Counted from the stretch's first letter, positions 1-8,700 are shown. The stretch: 64,000 bases of DNA from an uncultured Aeromonadaceae bacterium (GCA_945957385.1 CAMFKP010000015.1:1-64000); one strand, 5' to 3'. Notes: generated by a model from the letters alone, not told the origin. Numbers and translations are program-made.

Positions 1-37
1 CAGGGGGTCGCGGGTTCGAGTCCCGTCCGTTCCGCCA
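1..37 (+). tRNA. tRNA-Asp(GUC), 3' part only
   Basis: This is the 3' end of a tRNA cut by the window edge. It has the last bases of the variable loop, a T-arm (stem 10-14/22-26, loop 15-21 beginning TTCGAGT), the 3' acceptor strand 27-33, discriminator G34 and an encoded CCA at 35-37. The visible bases match the 3' half of gammaproteobacterial tRNA-Asp, which often lies at the end of an rRNA operon. The anticodon is outside the window, so the isotype rests on similarity. Confidence 0.85.
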
Positions 38-44
38 CTACACC

Positions 45-72
45 AAAGCCCAGACTAACGTCTGGGCTTTTT
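45..72 (+). terminator. Rho-independent terminator after tRNA-Asp
   Basis: An 11-bp perfect stem, AAAGCCCAGAC (45-55) with its complement at 60-70, closes a TAAC loop and ends in a T-run. It lies 8 nt after the CCA end and probably ends the tRNA or rRNA operon transcript. Confidence 0.85.
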
Positions 73-162
73 GCTTTGCGTTGTCCACAGAATCGGCCGG
101 CGGCGGTATTGCCTTACTGGCGCTGATGCTAGACTGGCCTCTGGTTTGCGGAGAGTGGCGGC

Positions 163-1230
163 ATGATCTTGACCCTTGAGCAGCAGATGCAACATCTGCA
201 GCATGTATCTCGTTCTTTTGCGTTAACCATTCCGCTGTTGCCACCTGTGCTGGCAGATTGGGTTGGCCATGCTTATCTATTATGTCGCATTGTGGATACG
301 TTCGAGGATGATCCTGCGCTGAGGCCTGATCACAAATGCCTGCTGATACAGCAATTTCTGCACTTCTTAGCCTCGGACGAAGATGCCTCCGCGTGGACGC
401 ATGCCTTACCCTCGTTGCTACACCCAGACACCAAGCCGGCAGAATGCCGCCTGCTTGCAGATGTGCCAGCTGTGTTGGCGCGTTATCGGACCTATCCGGC
501 TGAGGTGCGCCAGATATTACTGCAAGGGGTGCGAATCATGGGGTCTGGGATGGCCGAGCAGCAGCGTCAGCTGGCCAACCCAGATCAACTGTCGCTGGAT
601 CGTTACTGTTATGCCGTGGCAGGGGTTGTCGGTGAGTTACTGACGGAACTGTTTTGTGTCTATGTTCCTGCGTTGCGACCATTGCGTGCGCGACTCCTGG
701 CACTGTCAGTCTCTTTTGGTGAAGGTTTACAGCTGACAAACATCCTCAAGGATCTGCGAGAAGATGCATCCCGCGGCGTCTGCTGGTTGCCATTAAACAG
801 CCTGGCTGAACAGGGGTTGACTGCAGAAACTCTGTCGTCTGCCGCACCGGCACAACAGTCTGCAGTACTGTGTCAGCAACTGGCATTGGCTCATGGCCAT
901 TTGCAGGATGCGTTGCAGTTTAGTTTGTTGTTGCCGCGTCGCGAGCAAGGCATGCGGCAATTCTGTCTGATCGCGGTGGCCATGGCGTTGGCTACGCTGC
1001 AACGGATTCATGCCCAACCGGATTTTCGTACCGCGTCTGAAGTCAAAATCTCTCGACGCCAGGTTCGGAACATAGTGCTTGCCTGTCGATTACTGGGCTA
1101 TTCCAACGGATTGTTACAACGTTATTTCTCTCGTTGGCAACGGCAGCTGCCGCGGCAACCGCGTGATGCGGCCATTTTACGCCAGCAGGTATCTCGTTGG
1201 CCGAGTGAGGAGAGAGATCCTTGCAGATGA
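163..1230 (+). CDS. Squalene/phytoene synthase family protein
   Basis: A 355-residue head-to-head prenyl synthase (trans-isoprenyl diphosphate synthase, HH type). Two aspartate motifs that bind diphosphate-Mg are visible: DTFED at about 45-49 and DLRED at about 197-201, the latter followed by ASRGVCWLP as in squalene and phytoene synthases. It would condense two prenyl diphosphates, probably farnesyl diphosphate; the exact product cannot be read from sequence. The ATG at 163 follows a GGAGAG ribosome-binding site. No other carotenoid or hopanoid gene lies nearby. Its stop codon lies inside the start region of the downstream diguanylate cyclase, so the two are probably translated together. The family call is firm; the substrate is inference. 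Confidence 0.85.
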   Translation: MILTLEQQMQHLQHVSRSFALTIPLLPPVLADWVGHAYLLCRIVDTFEDDPALRPDHKCLLIQQFLHFLASDEDASAWTHALPSLLHPDTKPAECRLLADVPAVLARYRTYPAEVRQILLQGVRIMGSGMAEQQRQLANPDQLSLDRYCYAVAGVVGELLTELFCVYVPALRPLRARLLALSVSFGEGLQLTNILKDLREDASRGVCWLPLNSLAEQGLTAETLSSAAPAQQSAVLCQQLALAHGHLQDALQFSLLLPRREQGMRQFCLIAVAMALATLQRIHAQPDFRTASEVKISRRQVRNIVLACRLLGYSNGLLQRYFSRWQRQLPRQPRDAAILRQQVSRWPSEERDPCR

Positions 1231-2369
1231 TTGGCTATCCGCGTATTCAGCTCAAGGTGCGTCGCGCCCACGTTTCTTATCTGTATGCCAATGGCAGTTA
1301 TTCGATGCCGGCCCTGTTTCTGATTACCTTGTTGGCTATTTGGACCTCCGGCCCCTATGTGTTAAGTCCGCTATGGCATGCCTGGTTAGTCAGCAGCGTG
1401 ATTATCCTCGCCGGGCGCACGACTCATCTGTGGTGGCGACGGACGCGCCGCTCCACGTCGATACGTCGGCTGGAATACGAGTACTTTATTGGCTCCACCT
1501 GTAGCGCCATCGTCTGGTGCATGGGGCTGATCTTCTTCATGAGCCGGTTACCGGATGTCGAGCGCATGCTGATGCTGCTGCTCTCATGCATGTATATTTC
1601 GGCATCGGGTGTGCTGTTACTCAATAGTGCGCGTTGCTTCTATGCCACCGTCGTGCCGATTGCAGCGGTGATTCTGCTGGAGTTATCGACCGAGCTGTCA
1701 CCTAGCCGCAATTTGCTGATGGCGGTCGTGTTGTTCTGCCTGCTCTTTGCCGCGCTGGCACGGCGACATGTCCTGCATTGGCAATTGGCTGACCTTGCAG
1801 ATCGCTATGCTCATGCCGCCATGGCGCGCAAGCTCAAGCGCACCACGGAAACCTTGCGCATTGCCTCACAGCAGGATGGTCTGACTGAATTGGCCAACCG
1901 CGGCTGGTTTGATGAGCAGCTCAGCACGTACTGGCGCCGCTGTTCGCGCGCTGTGTCGCCACTGGCGCTGCTGTTGATCGATGTCGATCATTTCAAACAG
2001 TTCAACGACAAGTACGGTCACCAGGCCGGTGATGAGTGCCTGCGCCAGATGGGGTGGTTGATTCAGGGCGCGCTGCGCCGGGAAGAGGATCTGGCGGCGC
2101 GCTATGGCGGTGAGGAGTTTGTGGTGCTGTTGCCCTATACCGGGCTTGAAGGTGCGCGGCAGATGGCGGCACGGATCCAGCAGGCTTTGCAACAGAAACA
2201 GATCCCGCATCAGGCGTCCAGTGTGGCAAGCATCGTCACCTGTAGCATTGGTGTCGCGGCGATTACCCCCGACATGCACAACGATTCTGCCGAGCTGGTT
2301 GAGCGCGCCGACGTGGCACTGTATCGTGCCAAGCGACAAGGGCGAAATCGTATCGTCATCGCCGATTAA
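1221..2369 (+). CDS. Membrane-anchored diguanylate cyclase (GGDEF)
   Basis: A 382-residue protein with about five hydrophobic segments in residues 30-180 and a C-terminal GGDEF domain (about 215-380). The catalytic motif is GGEEF at 296-300. An RxxD inhibitory-site motif (R287, D290) lies five residues before it, so both c-di-GMP synthesis and product inhibition are expected. No EAL domain is present. The chosen start is TTG at 1221, eight bases after GGAG at 1209-1212; the ATG at 1227 is the alternative but has a long spacer. The gene overlaps the 3' end of the squalene-synthase-like gene by 10 bp. The signal sensed by the membrane domain is unknown. Confidence 0.9.
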   Translation: MQMIGYPRIQLKVRRAHVSYLYANGSYSMPALFLITLLAIWTSGPYVLSPLWHAWLVSSVIILAGRTTHLWWRRTRRSTSIRRLEYEYFIGSTCSAIVWCMGLIFFMSRLPDVERMLMLLLSCMYISASGVLLLNSARCFYATVVPIAAVILLELSTELSPSRNLLMAVVLFCLLFAALARRHVLHWQLADLADRYAHAAMARKLKRTTETLRIASQQDGLTELANRGWFDEQLSTYWRRCSRAVSPLALLLIDVDHFKQFNDKYGHQAGDECLRQMGWLIQGALRREEDLAARYGGEEFVVLLPYTGLEGARQMAARIQQALQQKQIPHQASSVASIVTCSIGVAAITPDMHNDSAELVERADVALYRAKRQGRNRIVIAD

Positions 2370-2384
2370 CCGAGGAGTATTCCC

Positions 2385-2654
2385 ATGCAATGTCATCGAA
2401 TTGAAGAGCTACTGGAGCTGTTGCAGCAAGAGTGGTTGGCGGATCAGGATCTGAGCCTGATGGCGTTTTTGGCCAAGGTGGCCAATGAAGCCGGATTCAC
2501 GCAGCCACTGAGCGAGATCAGTGACGATGTGCTGATTTATCAGCTGAAGATGCGCAGTAAAGGCGGCGACGAGATGATTCCTGGCTTAGCCAAAGATTGT
2601 GTGCCGGATTTCAAGGAAGCCTTGCTGCGTGCGCGTGGCATCATCAAGGATTGA
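2385..2654 (+). CDS. yihD: YihD family protein (DUF1040)
   Basis: An 89-residue protein recognisable as YihD from the pattern DLSLMAFLAKVANEAGF, DDVLIYQLKMR and the C-terminal ALLRARGIIK. The family is small and cytoplasmic and has no established function. An AGGAG site sits just before the ATG. It precedes srkA and dsbA here as in Escherichia coli, which supports orthology. No catalytic motif or membrane segment is visible. Confidence 0.9.
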   Translation: MQCHRIEELLELLQQEWLADQDLSLMAFLAKVANEAGFTQPLSEISDDVLIYQLKMRSKGGDEMIPGLAKDCVPDFKEALLRARGIIKD

Positions 2655-2687
2655 TAGCCGCCGTTATCGTAACGGCAAGGGGCGGGA

Positions 2688-3668
2688 ATGAGCGCATTTC
2701 ACTTTGATAATCTGATGCCGGAGCTGATTCTGGATGCGCTGGCCTCGGTGGGGCTCTATCTGGACTCGGGGCTGACGGCGCTGAACAGCTACGAAAATCG
2801 CGTCTATCAGTTCCGACTCGAAGATGGGCAACGTTGTGTTGCCAAGTTCTATCGCCCAGAACGCTGGTCGCTGTCACAGCTGCAGGAAGAGCATGCGCTG
2901 GCTTATCATCTTGCCGCGCAAGAGGTGGCGGTAGCGGTGCCGCTGCAATGGCAGGGGTCATCACTGCATCAGTATGGCGGTTACGTGTTCGCCGTCTGGC
3001 CCAGCCTCGGCGGACGCCATGTCGAGCCGGATAATCTGGATCAGCTCGAGGCGGTGGGCCATCAACTTGGCCTCTGGCATGCAAGCGTCACCGATTATAC
3101 GTTGCCGACGCGCGGCCATTTCTCCCATGCGCTGTGGGTGCTGAAACCGATTGAAGTGTTGATGGCCCAACCGCGCTGGCCTGCCAGCATGCAGACCGCC
3201 TTTGCGCATCTGCTCGCCGAGTTAGCCCACGCCCTGAAAGGGCCGCTATCGCAGCCCTGGCCGCAGCTGGCGTTACATGGTGATTGCCACCTTGGCAATA
3301 TTCTATGGCGCGAGGGGCCTTTACTGGTGGATCTCGATGATTGCCGCATGGGGCCGGCCATGCAGGATCTGTGGATGTTGTTGGCCGGTGACGAAAGTGA
3401 GCAGCGTTTGCAGCTGGATGCCTTGCTCAGCGGCTACGAAGAGTTCACGGCCTTCGATCACCGCCAGCTGGCGCTGATTGAACCACTGCGCACCGCACGC
3501 ATGATTTCTCATCTCGGCTGGCTCAGTCTGCGTTGGGGGGATCCGGCCTTTCCTGCGGCTTTCCCGTGGTTTGCGACCGAGAATTTCTGGGTCGAGCAGT
3601 ACCGTGTGCTCAGTGAACAACGCGAACGACTCAAAGCCCCGCCGATCTCATTGACGAGCTACCGGTGA
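2688..3668 (+). CDS. srkA: Stress response serine/threonine kinase SrkA (YihE/RdoA)
   Basis: A 326-residue aminoglycoside-phosphotransferase-fold kinase; the E. coli protein has nearly the same length. The catalytic loop HGDCHLGNILW spans about 197-207 (D199, N204), followed by the metal-binding VDLDD at about 214-218 (D215). The N-terminal lobe carries the conserved LNSYENRVYQF and VAKFYRPERW. SrkA is a cytoplasmic protein kinase that protects against stress-induced death and is linked to Cpx-regulated dsbA in enterobacteria. It lies 65 bp before dsbA, so co-transcription is likely. Confidence 0.94.
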   Translation: MSAFHFDNLMPELILDALASVGLYLDSGLTALNSYENRVYQFRLEDGQRCVAKFYRPERWSLSQLQEEHALAYHLAAQEVAVAVPLQWQGSSLHQYGGYVFAVWPSLGGRHVEPDNLDQLEAVGHQLGLWHASVTDYTLPTRGHFSHALWVLKPIEVLMAQPRWPASMQTAFAHLLAELAHALKGPLSQPWPQLALHGDCHLGNILWREGPLLVDLDDCRMGPAMQDLWMLLAGDESEQRLQLDALLSGYEEFTAFDHRQLALIEPLRTARMISHLGWLSLRWGDPAFPAAFPWFATENFWVEQYRVLSEQRERLKAPPISLTSYR

Positions 3669-3733
3669 CTGAATAGTCTGTGCTGCGGAGCTGACCATCC
3701 CGGTTGGCATACTGAGGATTAACAGGAAAAGCC

Positions 3734-4342
3734 ATGAAGAAAATCATGATGTTGCTGGCTGGTCTGCTGATGACTTCGCTGGTACAGGCCGCCCCCATGT
3801 TCAAGGAAGGGGAGCACTATCAGATCGTCAAGGAAACGGCCACGGCCAAGCCGGAAGTAATGGAGTTTTTCTCGTACTACTGTCCACACTGCTACCACTT
3901 CGAAACGATTGTGGCGGGTTTGAAGAAAGACCTGCCGCAAGGCGTGGAATTCAAGCGTAATCCGGTGCAGTTCCTCGGTGGCCAGATGGGCCCAGAGATG
4001 CAGCGCGCCTATGCGGTTGCCAAGTTGCTGGGCGTGGAAGAGAAGTTCAGCCCGGTAGCCTTCAAGACCATCCAGGTGGATCGCAAGATGCCGCAGAGCC
4101 GGGATGATATCCAGGCCATGTTCGTTGCCGCTGGCGTACCAGCCGCGGACTATACCGGGACGGTGGACAGCTTTGCGGTCACCGGTGAGGTGGCGCAATT
4201 TGATCGCAACACTGCGTCGATGAAGATTCAGGGTGTGCCGGCAACTGTGGTCAATGGCCGTTATTTGATTAAGACCGAGTCGTTGAAAAGCGCGGATGAT
4301 TATCAGGCGCTGGTCAAATTCCTGTTGGCCAAGAAAGACTAA
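3734..4342 (+). CDS. dsbA: Periplasmic thiol:disulfide interchange protein DsbA
   Basis: A 202-residue secreted oxidoreductase that puts disulfides into exported proteins and is reoxidised by DsbB. Residues 1-20 form a signal peptide ending in QAA. The active site CPHC is at 50-53 inside FFSYYCPHCYHFE, and the cis-proline loop GVPATVVNG lies near residue 170. The gene follows srkA as in E. coli and ends at a strong terminator. Nothing in it looks degenerate. Confidence 0.96.
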   Translation: MKKIMMLLAGLLMTSLVQAAPMFKEGEHYQIVKETATAKPEVMEFFSYYCPHCYHFETIVAGLKKDLPQGVEFKRNPVQFLGGQMGPEMQRAYAVAKLLGVEEKFSPVAFKTIQVDRKMPQSRDDIQAMFVAAGVPAADYTGTVDSFAVTGEVAQFDRNTASMKIQGVPATVVNGRYLIKTESLKSADDYQALVKFLLAKKD

Positions 4343-4355
4343 TCATAGCGTCATG

Positions 4356-4382
4356 AAAAAAGGGAGCCTGGCTCCCTTTTTT
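4356..4382 (+). terminator. Rho-independent terminator after dsbA
   Basis: A GGGAGC/GCTCCC stem (4362-4367 and 4371-4376) is flanked by a run of A on the left and a long T-run on the right. It starts 13 nt after the dsbA stop. The A/T symmetry could let it act in both directions. Confidence 0.85.
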
Positions 4383-4487
4383 ATTTATGAGGTGCTATCT
4401 GATTAAATAAAAAATAACACCGCGCATTTAAGTTAATTATTTAATAATGTAGCTCTCGCTAAATAAATCGTTATCTATCAATGCGTT

Positions 4488-4515
4488 ATGTTTTATGTTT
4501 TATGTTTTATGTTTT
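4488..4515. repeat. Four perfect tandem ATGTTTT heptamers
   Basis: Four exact copies of ATGTTTT occur head to tail in the AT-rich gap (4383-4623) between dsbA and the DUF523 gene, 108 bp before that gene's ATG. Tandem units of 7 bp can gain or lose copies by slippage, and a change here would alter spacing in the promoter region. The rest of the gap is AT-rich with no recognisable gene. Confidence 0.8.
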
Positions 4516-4623
4516 ATTTGGTAATGTTTGTTATATATTTTCAAGTGCGTGAATATATTCCACTCGTTAATTATGTTTTTATTTTTAAATAATCTGGTTG
4601 GTCGCGTTTGGGGGGGAATTAAC

Positions 4624-5115
4624 ATGGATACCTTGCCGGTTACGCCGAGCAAAATTTTGGTTAGCACCTGTTTGCTGGGGGTGCCTGTACGCTACGATGG
4701 CCGCGCGCAACCGCTGCAGGATGCACTGCTGGCACAGTGGCGTCGCGAGGGGCGCGTGATCCCGTGTTGCCCTGAGCTGGCCGGTGGTCTGCCGGTGCCA
4801 CGGGCACCCGCGGAACGGCAGGCGGATGGCCGGATTGTGACCCGCGATGGTCAGGATGTCAGCGCCGCATTCGCCCGCGGCGCCGCCTGTGCGCTGGCGT
4901 TGTGTCGGCAGCATGGCATTCGTCTGGCGTTACTGAAGGCGCGTAGCCCGTCGTGCGGAAACCGCGAAATTTATGATGGCCACTTCCGTGGCCAGCGGAT
5001 TGCAGGCGTTGGGGTGACGGCCGCATTGCTGCGGCAGCAGGGGATCGACGTTTACTCGGAGCTGGAGCTGGCGGCGCTGGCTGCGCGGGTGGCGGAACTC
5101 GACGCCAGAGGCTGA
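4624..5115 (+). CDS. DUF523 family protein
   Basis: A 163-residue cysteine-rich cytoplasmic protein of the DUF523 family, which has no settled function. It has the family's conserved blocks: VSTCLLGVPVRYDG at the N-terminus, VIPCCPELAGGLPVPR in the middle and LLKARSPSCGN later. The cysteine pattern suggests metal or thiol chemistry, but that is inference. The ATG at 4624 follows a G-rich stretch and gives the family's normal N-terminus; the frame stays open upstream to 4528, where the sequence is hydrophobic and AT-rich and unlike the family. The last 64 bp overlap the 3' end of the convergent acyltransferase gene. Confidence 0.86.
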   Translation: MDTLPVTPSKILVSTCLLGVPVRYDGRAQPLQDALLAQWRREGRVIPCCPELAGGLPVPRAPAERQADGRIVTRDGQDVSAAFARGAACALALCRQHGIRLALLKARSPSCGNREIYDGHFRGQRIAGVGVTAALLRQQGIDVYSELELAALAARVAELDARG

Positions 5116-6011
5116 GTCGTTGCTCCCTTCATCTGTGCCAGGTGCTGGTCTTTCTGCAACCAGACATCGTTCAACCACAGCTGGAACTGGCGTTTGAACT
5201 GCTTGTCGGTGACATAGTTGCCGCGTAACTCCGGCGTGATGGCGATCTCGTCGATGCGTACCCGGATGCGGCGCATGCGGCCAAACAGCAGATCGCGAAA
5301 CGGGCGATCCGGGCTATCCGGGTAGTCGAGTGTCACGTTGACAATCTTCTCGAACTGTTCACCCAGCCCGGCCAGCGCCAACGACAAACCGGCGGCTTTC
5401 GGGGGCATCAGATGGTTGAAGGGCGAGCGGCTCTGGCGGGCCTTGTCGGTGGTAAAGCGCGTGCCTTCGACGAAGTTGATCACCGTCGTCGGCAGATGGG
5501 CAAATTTGGTACAGGCGGCGCGGGTCGTCTCCACATCCTTGCCTCTGAGTTCCGGGTGCTTGAGCAAATATTCGCGGCTGTAACGACGCATGAAGGGCAT
5601 GTCGAGCCCCCAGCACGCCAGGCCGACGAACGGCACATATAGCAGCTCATATTTCAGGAAGAACTTGGGTGCGGGCAAGCGGCGGCGAAACAGATCGCCG
5701 AGAATGACAATGTCGGTCCAGCTCAGGTGGTTGCAGACAATCAGGTGCCAGCCTTGGGGGTTGAGCCGACTATTATCGACGATCTCCCACTGCACCCGAT
5801 TCGCCAGGCGCAATACCAGGGCGTTGCCGTGCAGCCAGCCCTGCATGAAGCGGTTGTTCAACCGGCTGCAGGCCAGGCGCCACGCAGGCAGCGGCAGCAG
5901 CAGTTTCACGAGCGAGAACACGGTGATCAGCAAAGACCAGAGTGCCAGATTAAGGATGGTTAACGTGATGCTCAGTAGGGCAATCAGCGGGCCGGGCAAG
6001 AATGACAGCAT
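5052..6011 (-). CDS. yihG: YihG-type 1-acyl-sn-glycerol-3-phosphate acyltransferase
   Basis: A 319-residue membrane acyltransferase of the PlsC/LPLAT family. An N-terminal hydrophobic region (about 5-45) is followed by the acyl-acceptor motif CNHLSWTD and the phosphate-binding motif FVEGTR. The stretches LDMPFMRRYSREYLLKHPEL and RGKDVETTRAAC match E. coli YihG closely. YihG-type enzymes acylate lysophosphatidic acid in phospholipid synthesis. The last 20 or so residues are a Ser/Ala-rich tail absent from the adjacent paralogue, and they are encoded opposite the 3' end of the DUF523 gene. It lies 17 bp after its paralogue and is probably the last gene of the comM operon. Confidence 0.88.
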   Translation of the reverse strand: MLSFLPGPLIALLSITLTILNLALWSLLITVFSLVKLLLPLPAWRLACSRLNNRFMQGWLHGNALVLRLANRVQWEIVDNSRLNPQGWHLIVCNHLSWTDIVILGDLFRRRLPAPKFFLKYELLYVPFVGLACWGLDMPFMRRYSREYLLKHPELRGKDVETTRAACTKFAHLPTTVINFVEGTRFTTDKARQSRSPFNHLMPPKAAGLSLALAGLGEQFEKIVNVTLDYPDSPDRPFRDLLFGRMRRIRVRIDEIAITPELRGNYVTDKQFKRQFQLWLNDVWLQKDQHLAQMKGATTQPLASSSATRAASAASSSSE

Positions 6012-6028
6012 ATCGTATCAGTTGGTTG

Positions 6029-6991
6029 TTATGACGTTTCCCGGGTCAACCACTCATCCAGCTGACGATCTTTGGCCTGCCAACGATCATTCAGCCACTG
6101 CTGGAAACCTTGCTGGAATAACGCATTGTTAAAATAATCGCCCTTCAACTGGTCATTGAGGGGGAGTTTCTCAATTTTTACGTGGATTTCCCGGGCCTTG
6201 CCGCAGATAAAATCCCAAAATGTCGGTACACCGCGCGGGTAGCAGATCGTGACATCCAGCAGCTGGTGCAATTGGTCGCCCATGGCGCCGAGGGTAAAGG
6301 CGATGCCGCCAGCTCGCGGTTTCAGCAGATGGCGGAACGGCGCACCCTGCTGCTGCCGTTTGTCATGGCTAAAACGCGTACCCTCAACGAAATTCATGAT
6401 ACTGACCGGCATGTGCCGATACTTGGCACAGGCACGGCGCGTGGTTTCAATATCCCGTCCCCGCAGATGCGGGTGTCGCTGCAGGAAACGCGCGGAGTAA
6501 CGGCGCATGAACGGAAAGTCCAGAGCCCACCAGGCGATACCAAGGAACGGCACCCAAATCAGCTCTTTCTTGAGGAAAAACTTCAAAAAAGGGATACGCC
6601 GATGGAAGACCCGTTGCAGCACCAGAATATCAACCCACGACTGGTGGTTCGCGATCACCATATACCATTCTTTTTTCGACAAATTGTCCACTCCGACCAC
6701 ATTGAGCTGTCCGAGGTGCAAAAGTCGCTGTATCCGGTTGTTCACCCCGATCCAGCCACTGGCGCAGCCATCCAGCCAGCGGCTGCAGCCACGGCGCCAG
6801 CGGCCGACGGGCAACAGCTTGACCAGTGCCAGCGCGAGAATGGGCAGGAACCAGAACAGTGTATTGGTCAGAATCAGCAGCAGACCTCCGCTGCCGCGCA
6901 AGGAGTGGAGCAGTAAGGTGATCATCAGGATATCCGTGTTGGTCGGAGCTCGGACCATGATATCAAGAGCCTTTGCACCAGACCACATCAC
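6029..6991 (-). CDS. Second YihG-like acyltransferase (paralogue)
   Basis: A PlsC/LPLAT family membrane protein similar along its length to the next gene, with ANHQSWVD and FVEGTR motifs and a hydrophobic N-terminus. The longest frame opens at GTG 6991 (320 residues), overlapping the comM stop codon, which would couple it to comM. ATG codons at 6988, 6958 and 6925 are alternatives; the last gives an N-terminus closer to E. coli YihG but lacks a clear ribosome-binding site. Two tandem copies suggest duplication with possible divergence in acyl or acceptor choice. Confidence 0.85.
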   Translation of the reverse strand: MMWSGAKALDIMVRAPTNTDILMITLLLHSLRGSGGLLLILTNTLFWFLPILALALVKLLPVGRWRRGCSRWLDGCASGWIGVNNRIQRLLHLGQLNVVGVDNLSKKEWYMVIANHQSWVDILVLQRVFHRRIPFLKFFLKKELIWVPFLGIAWWALDFPFMRRYSARFLQRHPHLRGRDIETTRRACAKYRHMPVSIMNFVEGTRFSHDKRQQQGAPFRHLLKPRAGGIAFTLGAMGDQLHQLLDVTICYPRGVPTFWDFICGKAREIHVKIEKLPLNDQLKGDYFNNALFQQGFQQWLNDRWQAKDRQLDEWLTRETS

Positions 6992-8505
6992 AGCGCCTGC
7001 AGACGCTGCAGCAGCCGATCCATCGCGCGGTAGTGTAAGGCTTCGGCCAGGTGAACCCGTTCGATGAGCGGGCTATCGGCCATGTCGGCCAGCGTACGGG
7101 CTACGCGCAATATTTTGTGCCAGGCCCGCAGAGAGAGCCCCAATTTCTGGATCGCTTGCTCAAGAAACTCGGCATCGGCCAGTGGTAGCGCACAGTGTTG
7201 TTCGATCTCGCGGCTGTCGAGGTGGGCATTCAACTTGCCACAGCGAGCCAGCTGGCGGGTCCGGGTCTGGTTAACCCGTCGTGCCACCTCGGCACTGCTT
7301 TCGCCACGTGGTGGTAAGCGGCTCAAGGTGCCTGGTGGTAGCAGCGGAATGTCGACGGTCAGATCGAAGCGGTCGAGAAATGGGCCGGACAGTCGGCCAA
7401 GATAGCGCAAGATTTGATCCGGGGTTGAACGCCGTGCCTGTCCCTCGACATGGCCACACGGACTGGGATTCATCGCCGCAACCAACTGGAAACGGGCGGG
7501 GAAATCGACTTGCCGCGCCGCGCGGGAGATGGTGATCTGGCCGCTTTCCAGCGGCTCTCGCAGGCAGTCGAGGACCTTGCGCTCGAACTCCGGCAGCTCA
7601 TCAAGAAACAGGACCCCATTATGTGCCAACGAGATTTCCCCTGGTTTCGGTTGACTGCCGCCACCGACCAACGCCACGGCTGAGGCACTGTGGTGCGGGC
7701 TCCGAAATGGCCGCTGGTGCCAATGTTGCCACTGGCGGCTCTGGCCGCTGATGGAGTGGATGGCGGCGGTCTGCTGAGCCTCCGCATCACTCATCGCCGG
7801 CAATATGCCTGGCAGTCGGCTGGCGAGCATGCTTTTACCGGTGCCGGGCGGTCCCAGCAGTAACAGATGGTGTTGACCGCTGGCCGCAATCTCGAGTGCG
7901 CGTTTGCCCGCTTGCTGGCCGATGACATCTTGCAGGTCCGGACCTGGAGCCTGCGATGGTGTGTCCTCGGGTGTGATGGCGGCGGGTAATGACTGTTGCC
8001 CGGCGAGCCAGCCACAGAGAGCCAGCAGGTGGTCGCAGGTGTAAGTCTCTGCCTCATGGATCAGCCCGGCCTCGGCGCCATTAGCCTGTGGCAGCAACAG
8101 GGCTCGTCCTGCTTCACGGGCCGCCAACACCGCCGGCAGGGCGCCGAGCACCGGTCGGATCTCGCCAGTCAGTGCCAGCTCGCCGAGAAATTCACACTGT
8201 GCCAGGCGGGTTTGAGGGAGTTGTCCAGATGCGGCGAGGATGCCGATGGCAATCGCTACATCGAAGCGTCCCCCTTCTTTCGGTAGATCGGCCGGCGCCA
8301 GGTTGACGGTGATGCGCGAAGCCGGAAATTGGAAGTTGGCATTCAACAAGGCGCTGCGTACCCGGTCGCGCGCCTCCTTCACCGAGGCTTCGGGCAAACC
8401 AACGATACCGAAGGCTGGCAGGCCGCTGGAGAGGTGAACTTCGACGCTGACCAGCGGTGCAGTGACACCCAGGCTGGCGCGACTAAAAACGACAGCTAAT
8501 GACAT
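6988..8505 (-). CDS. comM: ComM/YifB-type Mg-chelatase-like AAA+ ATPase
   Basis: A 505-residue protein with the ChlI/ComM architecture: an N-terminal Lon-like domain (to about residue 125), an AAA+ Mg-chelatase core with Walker A GPPGTGKS at 218-225 and Walker B LFLDE (D302, E303), and a C-terminal Mg-chelatase subdomain. ComM is a helicase that promotes branch migration during natural transformation in Vibrio and Haemophilus, and it is widespread in non-competent relatives. It lies divergent from the ilv operon, as yifB does in E. coli. Confidence 0.93.
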   Translation of the reverse strand: MSLAVVFSRASLGVTAPLVSVEVHLSSGLPAFGIVGLPEASVKEARDRVRSALLNANFQFPASRITVNLAPADLPKEGGRFDVAIAIGILAASGQLPQTRLAQCEFLGELALTGEIRPVLGALPAVLAAREAGRALLLPQANGAEAGLIHEAETYTCDHLLALCGWLAGQQSLPAAITPEDTPSQAPGPDLQDVIGQQAGKRALEIAASGQHHLLLLGPPGTGKSMLASRLPGILPAMSDAEAQQTAAIHSISGQSRQWQHWHQRPFRSPHHSASAVALVGGGSQPKPGEISLAHNGVLFLDELPEFERKVLDCLREPLESGQITISRAARQVDFPARFQLVAAMNPSPCGHVEGQARRSTPDQILRYLGRLSGPFLDRFDLTVDIPLLPPGTLSRLPPRGESSAEVARRVNQTRTRQLARCGKLNAHLDSREIEQHCALPLADAEFLEQAIQKLGLSLRAWHKILRVARTLADMADSPLIERVHLAEALHYRAMDRLLQRLQAL

Positions 8506-8700
8506 GAAAAGACGACTCCTCGATATAAAAATCTATAAAAATATAAATATATGGAGTTTAGAACTAATAATTCGGCTGTCAGCTGACGGTTTTTGGCGGA
8601 TTGTCACGCAAAAAAGGGTTGTGCAACTTGGTGCACTGTGCTAGTTGTAGGGCATGCGCCGCCCAAAAGGGGGGCAAACAACAGGATTTCCCGGATCGTC
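8506..8700. promoter_or_regulatory. comM/ilv divergent promoter region with GTGCA-N6-TGCAC dyad
   Basis: An AT-rich stretch next to comM (8520-8580) is followed by a less AT-rich part before the ilv leader. An inverted repeat, GTGCA (8621-8625) and TGCAC (8632-8636), lies about 65 bp before the leader peptide and may be a protein-binding site. The ilv promoter must lie here, but no convincing -35/-10 pair could be chosen by eye. Confidence 0.4.
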
